A stretch of 34,198 bases of DNA from Candidatus Anammoxibacter sp. (GCA_021777105.1 JAIQZQ010000033.1:1-34198); one strand, 5' to 3'; counted from the stretch's first letter, positions 15,804-24,826 are shown. The notes: generated by a model not told the origin, from the letters alone. A program made the numbers and translations.

Positions 15804-17180
15804 TTAAGGATGTTTTATCTTTTCCCAATAGGTTTGGTATTCAAATTTTGGGCTGTTTTCAGGGTCGTGGCACTTAATGCACTCTTCGTTGCCGGCTTTG
15901 CCGTAAGGGGCGTTTACGTCGGCCATATGGGCGGCGCCGACGCCGTGGCAGCTTTCGCATCCAACGCCTTTGAGGCTGGGCGTCTCTTCCATATTTTTAA
16001 ATCCTGAAGCGTATTCAAAGCCGGTGGTATGGCACTGTATGCATTCAGGGTCAAAGTGGCTTTTAACTTTTTCAAGGGTTTCATGCGCATGATGGTGTTT
16101 TGTGTCTTTCCAGTGTGAAAATATCTTTAAATGGCATGCGCCGCACGCCATGTTGCCGGCGTACTCTTCGTCCGAATCTATGGGCAACTTCTGATGTTGA
16201 TTCAGTATGTCTTCGTACATTACCATGTCTTTGTATTCATCAATTACCGAGTCCATTTCTGAAGGTTTGTTAAACTCTCTGCCTAAGGCTACAATTGTTG
16301 CGCGTGTTTTGTCTGCGTCCGGCAATGGCCGCCACTTTTTATTGCGCATTTCGAATGTTGCGACGCCCACATGCTTGCCGTGCCTTCCCGCGGAGGCTAT
16401 TAAGGTTTCCCTGTTTATCTCTTTGACCGTATGTTCGGTGTCATCCATGTCATGTCCGGCGATAACAATGTCAAGTTCGGGGAAGTGTGACGCTATTTTA
16501 ACGGCATATTCATACTCTGTGTGAGCCAGCAATATGAGGATGTCGGTTTTTTTGCGCAGCTTTTTTACCAGTGGTTTTAACGACTCAACAGGATCGTGAA
16601 CAACAACTTCTCCATATGGGTCATTTTCCAACAGTTCCGGCGATAAAACTCCTAAAATGCCTACTTTCAGTTTTATTTTGGGCTTTTTTGTTTTAATCTT
16701 TTTGATTAAATAAGGGGCTATTTTAAGACCGGATTCGGAGGGGAAAACAACGTTGCTTGAAATAAAAGGGACGTTTGATATTTCGGCAAGGTATGCCAGT
16801 GTCAAGGCTCCCATAGCGGCGTCTTTTTCGCCTATGTTATGGGCGGCGTAATTCATCATACCCATGGCGCGTAACATAACCTCCGCCTTTATTTCATTTT
16901 GACGGTTAACTTCTTTTGGGAGATCGCCCAAGCTTACGGGCAAAATAAGGTTTGGGTTGTTATTAAGCGTTTTAATGAACTCGTGCCTTCGTTTCATGCC
17001 GCCCATTTGACCTTCCGCGCAGCCGCATGGCTCAAGATAACCGTTCTCTTCGCCGGAAAATAGTATGTCAATATGGGGGGTGTTCTCCCTAACAGTCTCT
17101 GCGCTATGTCCCGCGCTCGTGGCTGCAATGGAAAACAATAATATAGCGACGGAAACAAATTTAAATGCGTTTGATCTCAT
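15804..17180 (-). CDS. Exported 5'-nucleotidase-like metallophosphoesterase fused to a tetraheme cytochrome c
   Basis: A signal peptide (FKFVSVAILLFSIAATSAG) directs export. The first 300 or so residues resemble UshA-like metallophosphoesterases (IDILFSGEENGYLEPCGC, VGILGVLSP, ILLAHTEYEYA, VIAGHDMDD). The motif EPCGCAEGQMGGMKRR is typical of a subgroup found with cytochromes. The last 120 or so residues contain four CxxCH heme motifs (CGACH, CIQCH, CESCH, CIKCH), with extra histidines (HHHAH) as likely distal ligands. It is probably a periplasmic redox protein. The usual DxH motif of active phosphoesterases is not evident at the N terminus, so the domain may be structural. The ATG at 17180 is chosen over 17219 because of GGAG upstream and the signal-peptide start. 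HU is upstream on the same strand, behind a terminator. Confidence 0.85.
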   Translation of the reverse strand: MRSNAFKFVSVAILLFSIAATSAGHSAETVRENTPHIDILFSGEENGYLEPCGCAEGQMGGMKRRHEFIKTLNNNPNLILPVSLGDLPKEVNRQNEIKAEVMLRAMGMMNYAAHNIGEKDAAMGALTLAYLAEISNVPFISSNVVFPSESGLKIAPYLIKKIKTKKPKIKLKVGILGVLSPELLENDPYGEVVVHDPVESLKPLVKKLRKKTDILILLAHTEYEYAVKIASHFPELDIVIAGHDMDDTEHTVKEINRETLIASAGRHGKHVGVATFEMRNKKWRPLPDADKTRATIVALGREFNKPSEMDSVIDEYKDMVMYEDILNQHQKLPIDSDEEYAGNMACGACHLKIFSHWKDTKHHHAHETLEKVKSHFDPECIQCHTTGFEYASGFKNMEETPSLKGVGCESCHGVGAAHMADVNAPYGKAGNEECIKCHDPENSPKFEYQTYWEKIKHP

Positions 17181-17286
17181 TTTATGCTCCATCCGGAAAA
17201 AAGCCCTCGTGTTCGGCATCGGATGCCGCTGGTTTTGGGATGCAATGCTTGATGGTGACGCGTAATATTTGTAGCGGGAAAAAGCT

Positions 17287-17323
17287 TATAAACCGGCAAT
17301 ATTAACATCATTGCCGGTTTATA
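17287..17323 (-). terminator. Terminator after the HU gene
   Basis: Perfect 14-bp inverted repeat (TATAAACCGGCAAT and its complement) with a 9-nt loop, followed on the minus strand by AAGCTTTTT. It lies about 43 bp past the HU stop codon. Confidence 0.8.
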
Positions 17324-17365
17324 AATTTACAATTTAGATATATATATAAATTCTTAGTTTCTATA

Positions 17366-17665
17366 TTATTTTTTTGGGCGAGCCTTCATTGCTACGCTTT
17401 TTAAAGCTGTGCCTGGTTTAAAACCAACAGTTTTTGAAGCTTTAATCTTGATAGCTTCGCCTGTTTGCGGGTTGCGTCCTTTACGGGCGGCGCGCGATTT
17501 AACGGTAAAAGTGCCGAAACCCATTAATTGCACAGTTCCGTCTTTTTTGATGCCGGCTGTAATACCGTCAATAACAGCGTTAACAGCGCGTTCAGCTGCA
17601 GCTTTAGACTCAATTCCCGCGTCTTTATTTGACAATATAACATCTACAAGTTCTTGCTTATGCAT
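17366..17665 (-). CDS. HU-family nucleoid DNA-binding protein
   Basis: A 99-residue histone-like protein that bends and compacts DNA as a dimer. Family features are the start MHKQELVDVILS, the helix AAAERAVNAVIDGI, the motif MGFGTFTVKSRAARKGRNP leading into the DNA-binding arm with NPQTGEAIKIKA, and the ending KTVGFKPGTALK. AAGGAG stands upstream of the ATG, a promoter is about 55 bp upstream of the start, and a terminator follows, so it is a single-gene unit. HU alpha/beta and IHF are not separable with certainty by eye; the length and arm favour HU. Confidence 0.95.
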   Translation of the reverse strand: MHKQELVDVILSNKDAGIESKAAAERAVNAVIDGITAGIKKDGTVQLMGFGTFTVKSRAARKGRNPQTGEAIKIKASKTVGFKPGTALKSVAMKARPKK

Positions 17666-17718
17666 TTTTGCTCCTTTTTGTTAAGTTTTATACAAAAATT
17701 ATAATTTAGAATTTACAT

Positions 17719-17746
17719 ATTATAGAGATTTTTATATTAGTATCAA
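17719..17746 (-). promoter_or_regulatory. Promoter of the HU gene
   Basis: On the minus strand TTGATA (17746-17741), 16 bases, then TATAAT (17724-17719), about 55 bp before the HU start. The remaining gap up to 18013 is AT-rich leader DNA for the RRM gene with no other gene seen. Confidence 0.7.
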
Positions 17747-18013
17747 GTGAAAAGCTGGAGGAAATAATGGAATAGGCAAATTACAAGGATAATTTAAAAA
17801 TTATTAGTCTCTTTAAAAGTGTATTTTTTGAATGAGTTGTTGGCGCTTGTTTTGGTTTTTACGGTTTGCTTTAATGCATCATTTTTAAATTAAAAGGCGG
17901 CTTATTTGAAATTGATTTCTTTGTAATAATATTTAGAAATCTATTGCTAAATTGCATAAAAAGTGTAAAGTGCAGTTGTGGAATTTTATAATTTATTAGA
18001 GAAGGAGATTGGC

Positions 18014-18463
18014 ATGAAGATATATGTAGGGAATTTATCGTACGATGTGACTGAAGAGGATTTGAAACAGGCTGTGGAACCATTTGGACAGGTTGAATCC
18101 GTCTCTATTATAAAAGACAAGTTTAGCGGCGAATCTAAAGGATTTGCGTTTGTGGAGATGGGCTATAAATCTGAAGGGCAGGCTGCAATTGACGGCCTGA
18201 ACGGCAAAGAGCTAAAAGGCAGGGAACTAAGCGTGAATGAGGCGCGCCCTCGCGCCGAAGGTCAAGCCGGTAGAGGGGGCTTTAGCAAAGGCGGTTTTGG
18301 AGGCGGCAAAGGGGGTTACGGCGGTGGACGAGATGGTTACGGCGGCGGTAAAGGTTACGGCGGAGGCAAAGGCGGAGGTTACGGCAGCGGCAAAGGGGGC
18401 TTTAGCGGCGGCAGAGGCGGACAAAGCGGCGGCAAAAGAGGCGGCAGAGGCGGCGGCGGGTAG
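18014..18463 (+). CDS. Glycine-rich RRM RNA-binding protein
   Basis: A single RNA recognition motif of about 80 residues. RNP2 is IYVGNL (residues 2-7) and RNP1 is KGFAFVEM (near residues 40-47). It is followed by a glycine-rich tail of KGGYGGG- and GGGKGG-type repeats with arginines and lysines. This layout is that of the small bacterial RRM proteins, often cold- or stress-linked, that bind RNA. The ATG at 18014 has AAGGAG at good distance; an ATG 36 bp earlier is inside the leader. The leader is long (no gene for over 250 bp), which would fit post-transcriptional control. A GC-rich GGCGCG-type palindrome occurs both in the gene at 18239 and just after it at 18506. A strong terminator follows at 18617. 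Confidence 0.93.
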   Translation: MKIYVGNLSYDVTEEDLKQAVEPFGQVESVSIIKDKFSGESKGFAFVEMGYKSEGQAAIDGLNGKELKGRELSVNEARPRAEGQAGRGGFSKGGFGGGKGGYGGGRDGYGGGKGYGGGKGGGYGSGKGGFSGGRGGQSGGKRGGRGGGG

Positions 18464-18616
18464 CTTGCTGATAATAGATCGCCCCGGATTCGGGATGTTG
18501 TAGTGTAGGCGCGTCCTCGCGCCGTGGCGTTTGAATGAGATATTTACCTTTGGAGTTCCGCCAAACAATTTCAAAAAATAATAATGAAATTTGATTGACG
18601 CGCGCTAATAATGAGC

Positions 18617-18655
18617 AAAAAAAAAGGACTTACAACTTGTTGTAAGTCCTTTTTT
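18617..18655. terminator. Bidirectional terminator shared by the RRM gene and tRNA-Ala
   Basis: AAAAAGGACTTACAA pairs with TTGTAAGTCCTTTTT around a short loop, with an A-run before and a T-run after, so it works in both directions. The RRM gene runs into it from the left and tRNA-Ala from the right. Confidence 0.9.
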
Positions 18656-18660
18656 AGTAA

Positions 18661-18736
<76 letters not shown>

Positions 18737-18803
18737 GCGTTTATTGTTGTTGAGATGGTTTTATGAGATGCGCGTTTTTGCAAACGCGATAAAACAGGGT
18801 AGT

Positions 18804-18832
18804 ATTGTATTCAAAAGATTATGAGATTTCAA
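18804..18832 (-). promoter_or_regulatory. Promoter of tRNA-Ala
   Basis: On the minus strand TTGAAA (18832-18827), 17 bases, then TACAAT (18809-18804), about 68 bp before the tRNA. A hairpin CGCGTTT-AAACGCG lies between promoter and tRNA at 18772-18789. Confidence 0.65.
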
Positions 18833-18851
18833 CAAATTTATTGTTTCTCTA

Positions 18852-19475
18852 TCAATTAATTTGAGAACTTTGTATTACTTTAATTCCGTTTAAACCAAAT
18901 TCATATAGAGCCTGCTTTTTCCCTTCCTCAGTCACGGGTTTGGTAAGATCCTCAATTACAAAGACTTTATAATTAAGGAATACTCCGTCTAAGGCTGTAT
19001 ATTTAACACAAACGTCTAAAGCTACGCCTGTAATATAAATATCAGTGATTCCATGCTCATTTAAGATGTCATCTAATTCCGTCTTGAATGAACGCATGTT
19101 ATCAAAGAAACCGCTATAGCTGTCTATTTCTAAATCCAATCCCTTATAAACCGTTGCCGTGAATTTTTTAGTTTCAAGGTTAGCCACAAACTCAGCGCCG
19201 GCGGTATCCTGCTCGCAATGATCAGGCCAAAGTATTTGAGGGCTTCCGTCATTTAACTCTATACTTTCAAAAGCGTTTTTGCCGGGATGAGAACTTGCAA
19301 AACTTTTATGGCCTTGGGGGTGCCAATCTTTTGTCGCAATAACAGTGTCAAATTTATTCTGAATTCTATTAATACCCTCTACTATTTTATCGCTATCCTG
19401 CACAGGCAAACTACCGTTCGGCAAAAAGGAATTTTGCATATCACTAATTATTAAAGCCCGTTTCACTTTTTTCAA
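18852..19475 (-). CDS. pncA: Nicotinamidase
   Basis: Converts nicotinamide to nicotinate in NAD salvage; cytoplasmic. The catalytic triad is visible as D12 (ISDMQNSF), K111 (VYKGLD) and C156 (TGVALDVCVKYTALD). The metal site is D50, H52 and H56 in KDWHPQGHKSFASSH. The stretch KGLDLEIDSYSGFFDN is typical of PncA. Its 207 residues are normal. The start appears to be TTG at 19475, with AAAGGA eight to nine bases upstream; no ATG is available nearby. It stands alone, with a MITE-like element directly upstream. Confidence 0.92.
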   Translation of the reverse strand: MKKVKRALIISDMQNSFLPNGSLPVQDSDKIVEGINRIQNKFDTVIATKDWHPQGHKSFASSHPGKNAFESIELNDGSPQILWPDHCEQDTAGAEFVANLETKKFTATVYKGLDLEIDSYSGFFDNMRSFKTELDDILNEHGITDIYITGVALDVCVKYTALDGVFLNYKVFVIEDLTKPVTEEGKKQALYEFGLNGIKVIQSSQIN

Positions 19476-19534
19476 AATATATTCCTTTAAGGGGAGGGAG
19501 GATTTGGCTTTTTCAGCTCGTTTATGCGCTTATA

Positions 19535-19703
19535 TATAGTCAAACAAATCAGGTTTTCGAAAAATTATGTTCGTGTATGTTTTCTTCAGATGCAATGAAA
19601 TAAAACCCTAAAGGGTAAATTCCAAAAAACTCAGCTTGTTGGAGTTAAGGCTTTAGCCTTTTATTCATTAGCAAATTTCGAAAACCTAATGCTTTTGAGT
19701 ATA
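19535..19703. mobile_element. Complete MITE-like element (169 bp) of the TTTTCGAAAA family
   Basis: The terminal repeats, about 28 bp each, run TATAGTCAAACAAATCAGG... and, inverted, TATACTCAAAAGCATTAGG..., and both end in GGTTTTCGAAA. Inside are the small palindromes ACCCTAAAGGGT and AAGGCTTTAGCCTT. There is no coding capacity. Related whole or partial copies lie at 3770, 5999-6150 and 8466-8585. Confidence 0.65.
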
Positions 19704-19744
19704 ATTGTGAAATTAACAACAATATATTTTATGTGGCGAAGGCG

Positions 19745-20228
19745 CTTTGTTGAAATTGTTTAAGGTTTTGTTTTTTTATCCGTGTCATCAGCGTCATCCG
19801 TGTTCTATGCTTTTCCTTTTAAATTTCGTGCCCTCGCTTTTGATTTTGCTCTTTATGTGTAATCCGTGTTTTGCTTTTAATCTGTGTAATCAGTGAAATC
19901 TGTGGTTTGCTTTTATTTCGTGCCATTTCGTGTATTTTCGTGGGCACGCTCTTGATTTTAAAATGAATCCTTAAAACGGGAGGCTAAAGCCATCCCCTAC
20001 CCATGCCAGATGTGGTTGTTTTTGATTTTGCTCTTTATGTGTAATCCGTGTTTTGCTTTTGCCTTTGCCTTTAATCTGTGGTTTGCACTTGCTTTTCTTC
20101 GAGCCTTCGGCCTTTGTGGCGCTAATTGCTTTTTGCTTTTAATCTGTGCAATCAGTGAAATCTGTGGTTGCTTTTGCTTTTTAATATAAAATTCAAAATT
20201 TAAAACCTAAAATTCCCTGTCATCCGTG
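19745..20228. repeat. Degenerate ATCCGTGT / AATCTGTG repeat region
   Basis: Repeated drifted words (ATCCGTGT, AATCAGTGAAATCTGTGG, TTTTGCTTTT, TTTCGTGCC) fill this gap, with a GGCTAAAGCCATCCCCTACCC-like unit near 19982. I see no gene. The block at 19773-19815 is nearly the reverse complement of 20733-20766 on the other side of the gene at 20232-20720. Confidence 0.7.
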
Positions 20229-20231
20229 GTT

Positions 20232-20720
20232 TTATTTTAACAATTGTTTATTGGATGATAGTTGTTTTTGGAAATACTTTTTGATCTCGTTCATTTTAAC
20301 GACATTTCCTTCGATCTTTTTTTCCAGTTTTTCAAATTCGTTTTGATTCTCTTTAATATCGTATAAATACTTTTCAATAAGGTCTTTGGATGTTTCGACC
20401 TTGTCTGACAATCTATCAACTTTTAGGTAGTACATGTATAAAATTGCTATGAATAGCGCTCCGAAAACGCCTCCTCCAATTATTAATGGCATGTTGATTT
20501 TATCATTTTTCAATGATGGGACTGCGGAGCTGCGATCAGGAATGCTCTCTATTTTTAGAATATCCAATGTTCGTTCAGGCTGTATGGAATCCTCTAAAAG
20601 GTAGATGTCGTCAAGCAATGAGTCCATTTCGTCCATGGACGGTTTTGCGAACGCGGCTCCGGCAAACATGGCGATAAAGAGCGCGCAAAGTATTGAAAAT
20701 GTTATTTTTTTGATATTCAT
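20232..20720 (-). CDS. Exported, membrane-anchored coiled-coil hypothetical protein
   Basis: I do not recognise a family. Layout from the ATG at 20720: a signal peptide (ITFSILCALFIAMFAGAAFA, cleavage before KPS), about 55 polar residues, one transmembrane segment (MPLIIGGGVFGALFIAILYMYYL, near 78-100), then about 60 residues of charged coiled coil (DRLSDKVETSKDL, NEFEKLEKKIEGNVVKMNEI). This predicts a short periplasmic part and a cytoplasmic coiled coil. It lies after tssH on the same strand but is 227 bp away and is bracketed by inverted degenerate repeats, so a T6SS role is only possible. Neither candidate start (20738 or 20720) has a good ribosome binding site; 20720 fits the signal peptide. 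Confidence 0.7.
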   Translation of the reverse strand: MNIKKITFSILCALFIAMFAGAAFAKPSMDEMDSLLDDIYLLEDSIQPERTLDILKIESIPDRSSAVPSLKNDKINMPLIIGGGVFGALFIAILYMYYLKVDRLSDKVETSKDLIEKYLYDIKENQNEFEKLEKKIEGNVVKMNEIKKYFQKQLSSNKQLLK

Positions 20721-20732
20721 TTTTAAGGTAAA

Positions 20733-20962
20733 AAGCATAGAACACGGATGACACGGATAAAATCAAAATTAAAAGCGTGCCCACGAAAATACACGAAAGG
20801 GCACGAAATTAAAAAACAAACCACGGATTTCACAGATAAAAGCAAAAGCGAATTAACCACTTATCTTCACAAATCTTCACAAATTTAGATTCAAAAACAT
20901 TAAACCACAGAGTCTCTCGATTTTCAATCGGTGTTTTTTTAAACTGATTACCGATTACCTAT
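20733..20962. repeat. Degenerate ACACGGAT repeats and GATTACCGATTACC run after tssH
   Basis: 20733-20766 (AAAAGCATAGAACACGGATG, then ACACGGATAAAA) mirrors 19773-19815. It is followed by CACGAAAATACACGAAAGG and CCACGGATTTCACAGAT words. At 20944-20962 ATTACCGATTACCTATTAC is related, in inverse, to the low-complexity gaps of the suf operon. Confidence 0.65.
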
Positions 20963-20965
20963 TAC

Positions 20966-23737
20966 TTACTCCACTCCCTGATCATATTTTATGTTGCCGG
21001 TTGGGTTGTTTTTGGCAAATGGGCCTTTGGTTATAAGGTTGCCGCTTTGCGCGCGCTCTTTTGACTCCGGTACGCAACGGTACGCAAAATATCCCGTCTC
21101 ATCCATATATATGCTGATACTCTCGCATGGTTCCACGTTTGCTATTCTTTTAAGTATCTCTTCAGAGAGGCCGGGTAGTATTGACTGGGTGAAGAAGTGT
21201 TCAATGCTTCTTGCGCCGCTATCGCATTTGGAGCAAAATTCAGCTATGGAGGCGACAACATCTTCGCTGTATGTCAGCTCTACTTTGTGGCTCTCTCTAA
21301 ATCGTTCAACAATGTTGTTAAATTTAATTTTAACGATATTGCGCATCTCATATTCGCCCAGCATAAAATAGGGGACGGTGATCATTCTGCCGATAAACGC
21401 GCTTTTAAAAAATTTTAGCAATTCAGGTTTTATCAACTCATTCAATTCATCAACGTCAAGTTGTTTGCCGGGCTCGGACCCATAATCTACAATAATATCT
21501 TCAGCCACGTTTGAAGTCAAAATTATAAGCGTGTTTTTGAAATCAACGTTAACTCCTTCGGAATCTTCAAGGCAACCTTTGTCAAACACCTGGAAAAACA
21601 GCTCAAGCACATCAGGGTGGGCTTTTTCAACTTCATCGAGAAGTATTACGGTATAAGGGTTCCTCCTGACCGCTTCGGTAAGAACGCCGCCCTGGCCATA
21701 GCCGACATAACCCGGGGGGGAGCCTTTCAGGCCCGAGACCGCGTATGTCTCTTGGTATTCCGTCATGTTAAGGACAACCATATTGCGTTGCCCTCCGTAT
21801 AAATTATCGGCCAGCGCAAGGGCCGTCTCCGTCTTTCCAACCCCAGTGGGGCCTACAAGCAGGAAGACGCCAACCGGTTTCTCCTTATCGCCAAGTCCGG
21901 CGCGTGATATTTGAATGTGATCGCAGATGGAACCAATGGCGTGCTCCTGCCCCACTATTTGTTGCCCTAATTTTTCTTTTAATTTTAAGATTGTGTCCAC
22001 CTCGTTTGCAAGCATTTTTCCAACGGGTATGCCCGTCCAGCCGGAAATGACCGAGGCAATAACCGCTGAGTTTACGCAGGCCGGGACCATGGGCTTCTCC
22101 CACTGTGTGTCTTCAAGTTCCCACTGCATCTGTTTAAGCTTTTTGGTCAAATCATCCGCGTCGATCTCTTCATCATCAAAGCCTGCCGCTGTTTTTTCAA
22201 GTTTGTCCTGTATTTCATTTATATCTCTTGCAAGATCAAGCTCGTGTTTCCAGCGTTTCTCAAGTTCATGATGTTCTTTCTCTTCGGCCTTAACCAGATC
22301 CGTTATCTCGTTTAGTTTTTCGGAATGGTCGGCTCCATACAACTCTTCTTTTTTCAGGTTGTCGATTTCCTGTTTCATGATCTCTATTTTTCTTAAAACA
22401 TCTTCAATTTCAGGCGGTGTCGCGTTTTGGCCGATGGCTACTCTGGCGCATGACGTGTCAAGGATGCTGACGGCTTTGTCAGGCAGTTGCCTGCCTGATA
22501 TGTATCGGTGCGAAAGCTCAACTGCGTCGCGCACGGCTTCGTCAACAATTCGCACATTGTGATGCTTTTCCAGAGTGGGGACGACATGCCGCATCATTGC
22601 CACTGATGTTTCAAGGTCGGGCTCGTCTACTTTTACCAGTTGAAAACGGCGGGCAAGCGCGGCGTCTTTCTCAAAATATTTTTTATACTCCGCCCAGGTA
22701 GTGGCCGCTATTGTTCGCAACTCGCCCCTAGCCAATGCGGGTTTTAAAATGTTGGCGGCGTCTCCCTGTCCGGCGGACGCCCCGGTCCCGATCATTGTAT
22801 GGGCTTCGTCTATGAACAGGATGATTGGTTGGGGGGATGATTTTACTTCTGAAATAATAGTCTTAATCCTGTCTTCAAATTCGCCTTTAACGCTTGCGCC
22901 GGCCAGGAGAAGCGTTAAATCCAGCACGCGCAACGATATGTTTTGCAATGAGGGTGGCACGTCTCCATCCAAGATTCTAAACGCAAAACCTTCGACAATG
23001 GCTGTTTTGCCCACACCGGCTTCGCCTACCAAAATGGGGTTGTTCTGCCGCCTGCGGGTTAAAACATCAACAATTTGGCGTATCTCGGATTCCCGCCCTT
23101 TAATTGGGTCAATCAATCCGCATCTGGCTTGTTCAATAAGATCAACGGTGTATTGTTCCAACGCTTCGGATTTAAATAGTCCTGAAAGGCGTTTGTCCGC
23201 GTCGCGGCTTTTATCGGTTGCCTGCTCTAAATCATCTTTTGACATTTCTGCGTTGCCTTCTACTTCGATAGACTCTTTAAGGTTCTCTTTAATCACTTGT
23301 GGAAGCGTGTCAGGCTGAATCTTTAGAAAAGAGGGCGCTACTGTCCGGGTTATTCTACGCAGCCGGCCGTCTGTTAAAAGCGTCATAAGCAACATGCCGG
23401 AGCGTATCTTTTTTTCGCCGAATTTTAACGATGCTATTAGCCAGGCTTCTTGCATGAGGTTTTGAAGCGGACCTGAAAAAGAGGGGGTCTGCCTATTTCC
23501 GTTTTTAAGCCTGTCAACTGCTTGCGTTAATTCGCGGATGACAACGGCGTGGTTAATGTCGTGGCATTTAAGCAGAAGGCTTAAATCGCTATTTGGAATA
23601 TCGAGAATTTTAAGCAACAGATGCTCTATTTCCACATTAAAATTCGATTTTTCGAAACAGAATTCCGCTGAATCCTCAATAGCTTTAAACAGCAGGGGAT
23701 TTAACTTTGAAATAAGTTTTTTTAAGTCCAGACTCAT
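20966..23737 (-). CDS. tssH: T6SS ClpV ATPase TssH
   Basis: AAA+ unfoldase that recycles contracted TssB/TssC sheath. It has 923 residues. The N-terminal Clp-N-like domain (about 1-160, including LLLKILDIPNSDLSLLL) binds the sheath. The first AAA module has Walker A GEAGVGKT (238-245) and Walker B ILFIDEAHTMIG. A coiled middle domain follows (roughly 440-560), then the second AAA module with GPTGVGKTET (near 627) and VILLDEVEKAHPD. YVGYGQGGVLTEAVR marks the ClpB-type C-terminal module. Both ATPase sites are intact. ClpB is excluded by the ClpV-type N terminus and the location behind tssG. AAAGG precedes the ATG. Confidence 0.95.
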   Translation of the reverse strand: MSLDLKKLISKLNPLLFKAIEDSAEFCFEKSNFNVEIEHLLLKILDIPNSDLSLLLKCHDINHAVVIRELTQAVDRLKNGNRQTPSFSGPLQNLMQEAWLIASLKFGEKKIRSGMLLMTLLTDGRLRRITRTVAPSFLKIQPDTLPQVIKENLKESIEVEGNAEMSKDDLEQATDKSRDADKRLSGLFKSEALEQYTVDLIEQARCGLIDPIKGRESEIRQIVDVLTRRRQNNPILVGEAGVGKTAIVEGFAFRILDGDVPPSLQNISLRVLDLTLLLAGASVKGEFEDRIKTIISEVKSSPQPIILFIDEAHTMIGTGASAGQGDAANILKPALARGELRTIAATTWAEYKKYFEKDAALARRFQLVKVDEPDLETSVAMMRHVVPTLEKHHNVRIVDEAVRDAVELSHRYISGRQLPDKAVSILDTSCARVAIGQNATPPEIEDVLRKIEIMKQEIDNLKKEELYGADHSEKLNEITDLVKAEEKEHHELEKRWKHELDLARDINEIQDKLEKTAAGFDDEEIDADDLTKKLKQMQWELEDTQWEKPMVPACVNSAVIASVISGWTGIPVGKMLANEVDTILKLKEKLGQQIVGQEHAIGSICDHIQISRAGLGDKEKPVGVFLLVGPTGVGKTETALALADNLYGGQRNMVVLNMTEYQETYAVSGLKGSPPGYVGYGQGGVLTEAVRRNPYTVILLDEVEKAHPDVLELFFQVFDKGCLEDSEGVNVDFKNTLIILTSNVAEDIIVDYGSEPGKQLDVDELNELIKPELLKFFKSAFIGRMITVPYFMLGEYEMRNIVKIKFNNIVERFRESHKVELTYSEDVVASIAEFCSKCDSGARSIEHFFTQSILPGLSEEILKRIANVEPCESISIYMDETGYFAYRCVPESKERAQSGNLITKGPFAKNNPTGNIKYDQGVE

Positions 23738-23785
23738 AAAAATATGCCTTTCACAATATGGTGTAATCTTTGCCGCAAAAAATAT

Positions 23786-24826
23786 CTAAACCGAAGTCTT
23801 ATATGTGGAAGTTATTTTAACTTCGGGATTGGGGGCGTTAAATTCTTTGGTTTTCAGCCATGATGTCCACCCCAGTTTGGTTCCATGCTCGCGGCCCAGC
23901 CTTGATTCAGGGACTTCCTCTGATTTTAAGACCAGAGAGATGTCAAACGCGATTAACCCGCCGGTGTAAAACCTGGCAAGCTGGCAAAACGGTTTAAAAC
24001 CGCGGCCGTCCGGCAGAAAGTCACAATACTCCCGCAGGTTAAGCGCGCCTAAAATTGTCCTGAACTTGCCTTGCTGATCCCAAAATCGCCTGCCGGCAAT
24101 AGCGTTGACTCCAAGCTCATTATTATTGCCTGAGCGGCCGATCACGGTAAGTTGATCGTCGTCAAGGTCTTGCCATACGCCTATAAACTGGCGCATTCCA
24201 AACCGGTTTCGCAAATTAAAGCAGTCGGTCACTATAGAGGCTAATCCCGCGGCGGACCTGCGTTGATGGTTTAAAGCGGCGGTGTAAGGCAGCAGGGCCT
24301 GGTCGCCCACTTTCATTTTGCCTTTAAGCCATGGGGTGCCAAGCCCCATTAAGGCGTACAGGTATTGGGAGAATTTATATTCAGCCGGCTTTTTAAACTC
24401 AAAGCCGATGCGGTGTATTTTGCGCGCTTTATAAAAGATGGAGATTAGTCTATGATTAAATATGTCCAGAAAGTCTTTTAAAACCGTGTCTTTATGCCAT
24501 AATCTCTCAAGAATAAGCTCCGTCACATATTGGGGTAGAGGTCCGAAATTGCCGGCCAATCCCATTAAATTTGCCGCAACATCATATTTGTCGGCATCGC
24601 CTTTGCTATGCGATATGTCATCAATGTCGCTGGCCGGGAAACCAAGGGCGACATTTGATTTAAACATGACGGCTTCTTTTTCAGGTTGGGAGCCTTCGCC
24701 CACTGAAGCGCAACCGGGCCGCGTTAGTTCAAGTAGTTTCACCGCTTGAAAGAAATCAAACCGGTAGCCTTCCTTTAAAAGCAAATCTTTTAGATCACAA
24801 TTTTTTCGCCCGTCATTGGAGGCCAT
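23786..24826 (-). CDS. tssG: T6SS baseplate protein TssG
   Basis: Baseplate wedge component that pairs with TssF and TssE. It has about 346 residues. Family features are the N-terminal GYRFDFFQAVKLLEL, VALGFPASDID, then NLMGLAGNFGPLPQYVTELI, and the middle DIFNHRLISIFYKARK. The C-terminal half contains LRFY-like strands typical of the ImpH/VasB family. It starts inside the end of tssF (37-bp overlap from the ATG at 24826; a TTG at 24835 is also possible), which implies translational coupling. tssH follows after 48 bp. Confidence 0.93.
   Translation of the reverse strand: MASNDGRKNCDLKDLLLKEGYRFDFFQAVKLLELTRPGCASVGEGSQPEKEAVMFKSNVALGFPASDIDDISHSKGDADKYDVAANLMGLAGNFGPLPQYVTELILERLWHKDTVLKDFLDIFNHRLISIFYKARKIHRIGFEFKKPAEYKFSQYLYALMGLGTPWLKGKMKVGDQALLPYTAALNHQRRSAAGLASIVTDCFNLRNRFGMRQFIGVWQDLDDDQLTVIGRSGNNNELGVNAIAGRRFWDQQGKFRTILGALNLREYCDFLPDGRGFKPFCQLARFYTGGLIAFDISLVLKSEEVPESRLGREHGTKLGWTSWLKTKEFNAPNPEVKITSTYKTSV

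Noticed and set aside
17978..18013. Upstream ATG for the RRM protein
   Set aside because: The frame is open, but AAGGAG lies just before the later ATG at 18014 and the RRM begins there.
18237..18503. 88-codon alanine-rich frame inside the RRM gene
   Set aside because: It is a shifted reading of the glycine-rich GGC repeats; the RRM frame has clear RNP motifs and a ribosome binding site.
19745..20228. Possible noncoding RNA gene in the ATCCGTGT repeat region
   Set aside because: The words are degenerate and of a type scattered at several places in the window; no promoter or stable fold stands out.
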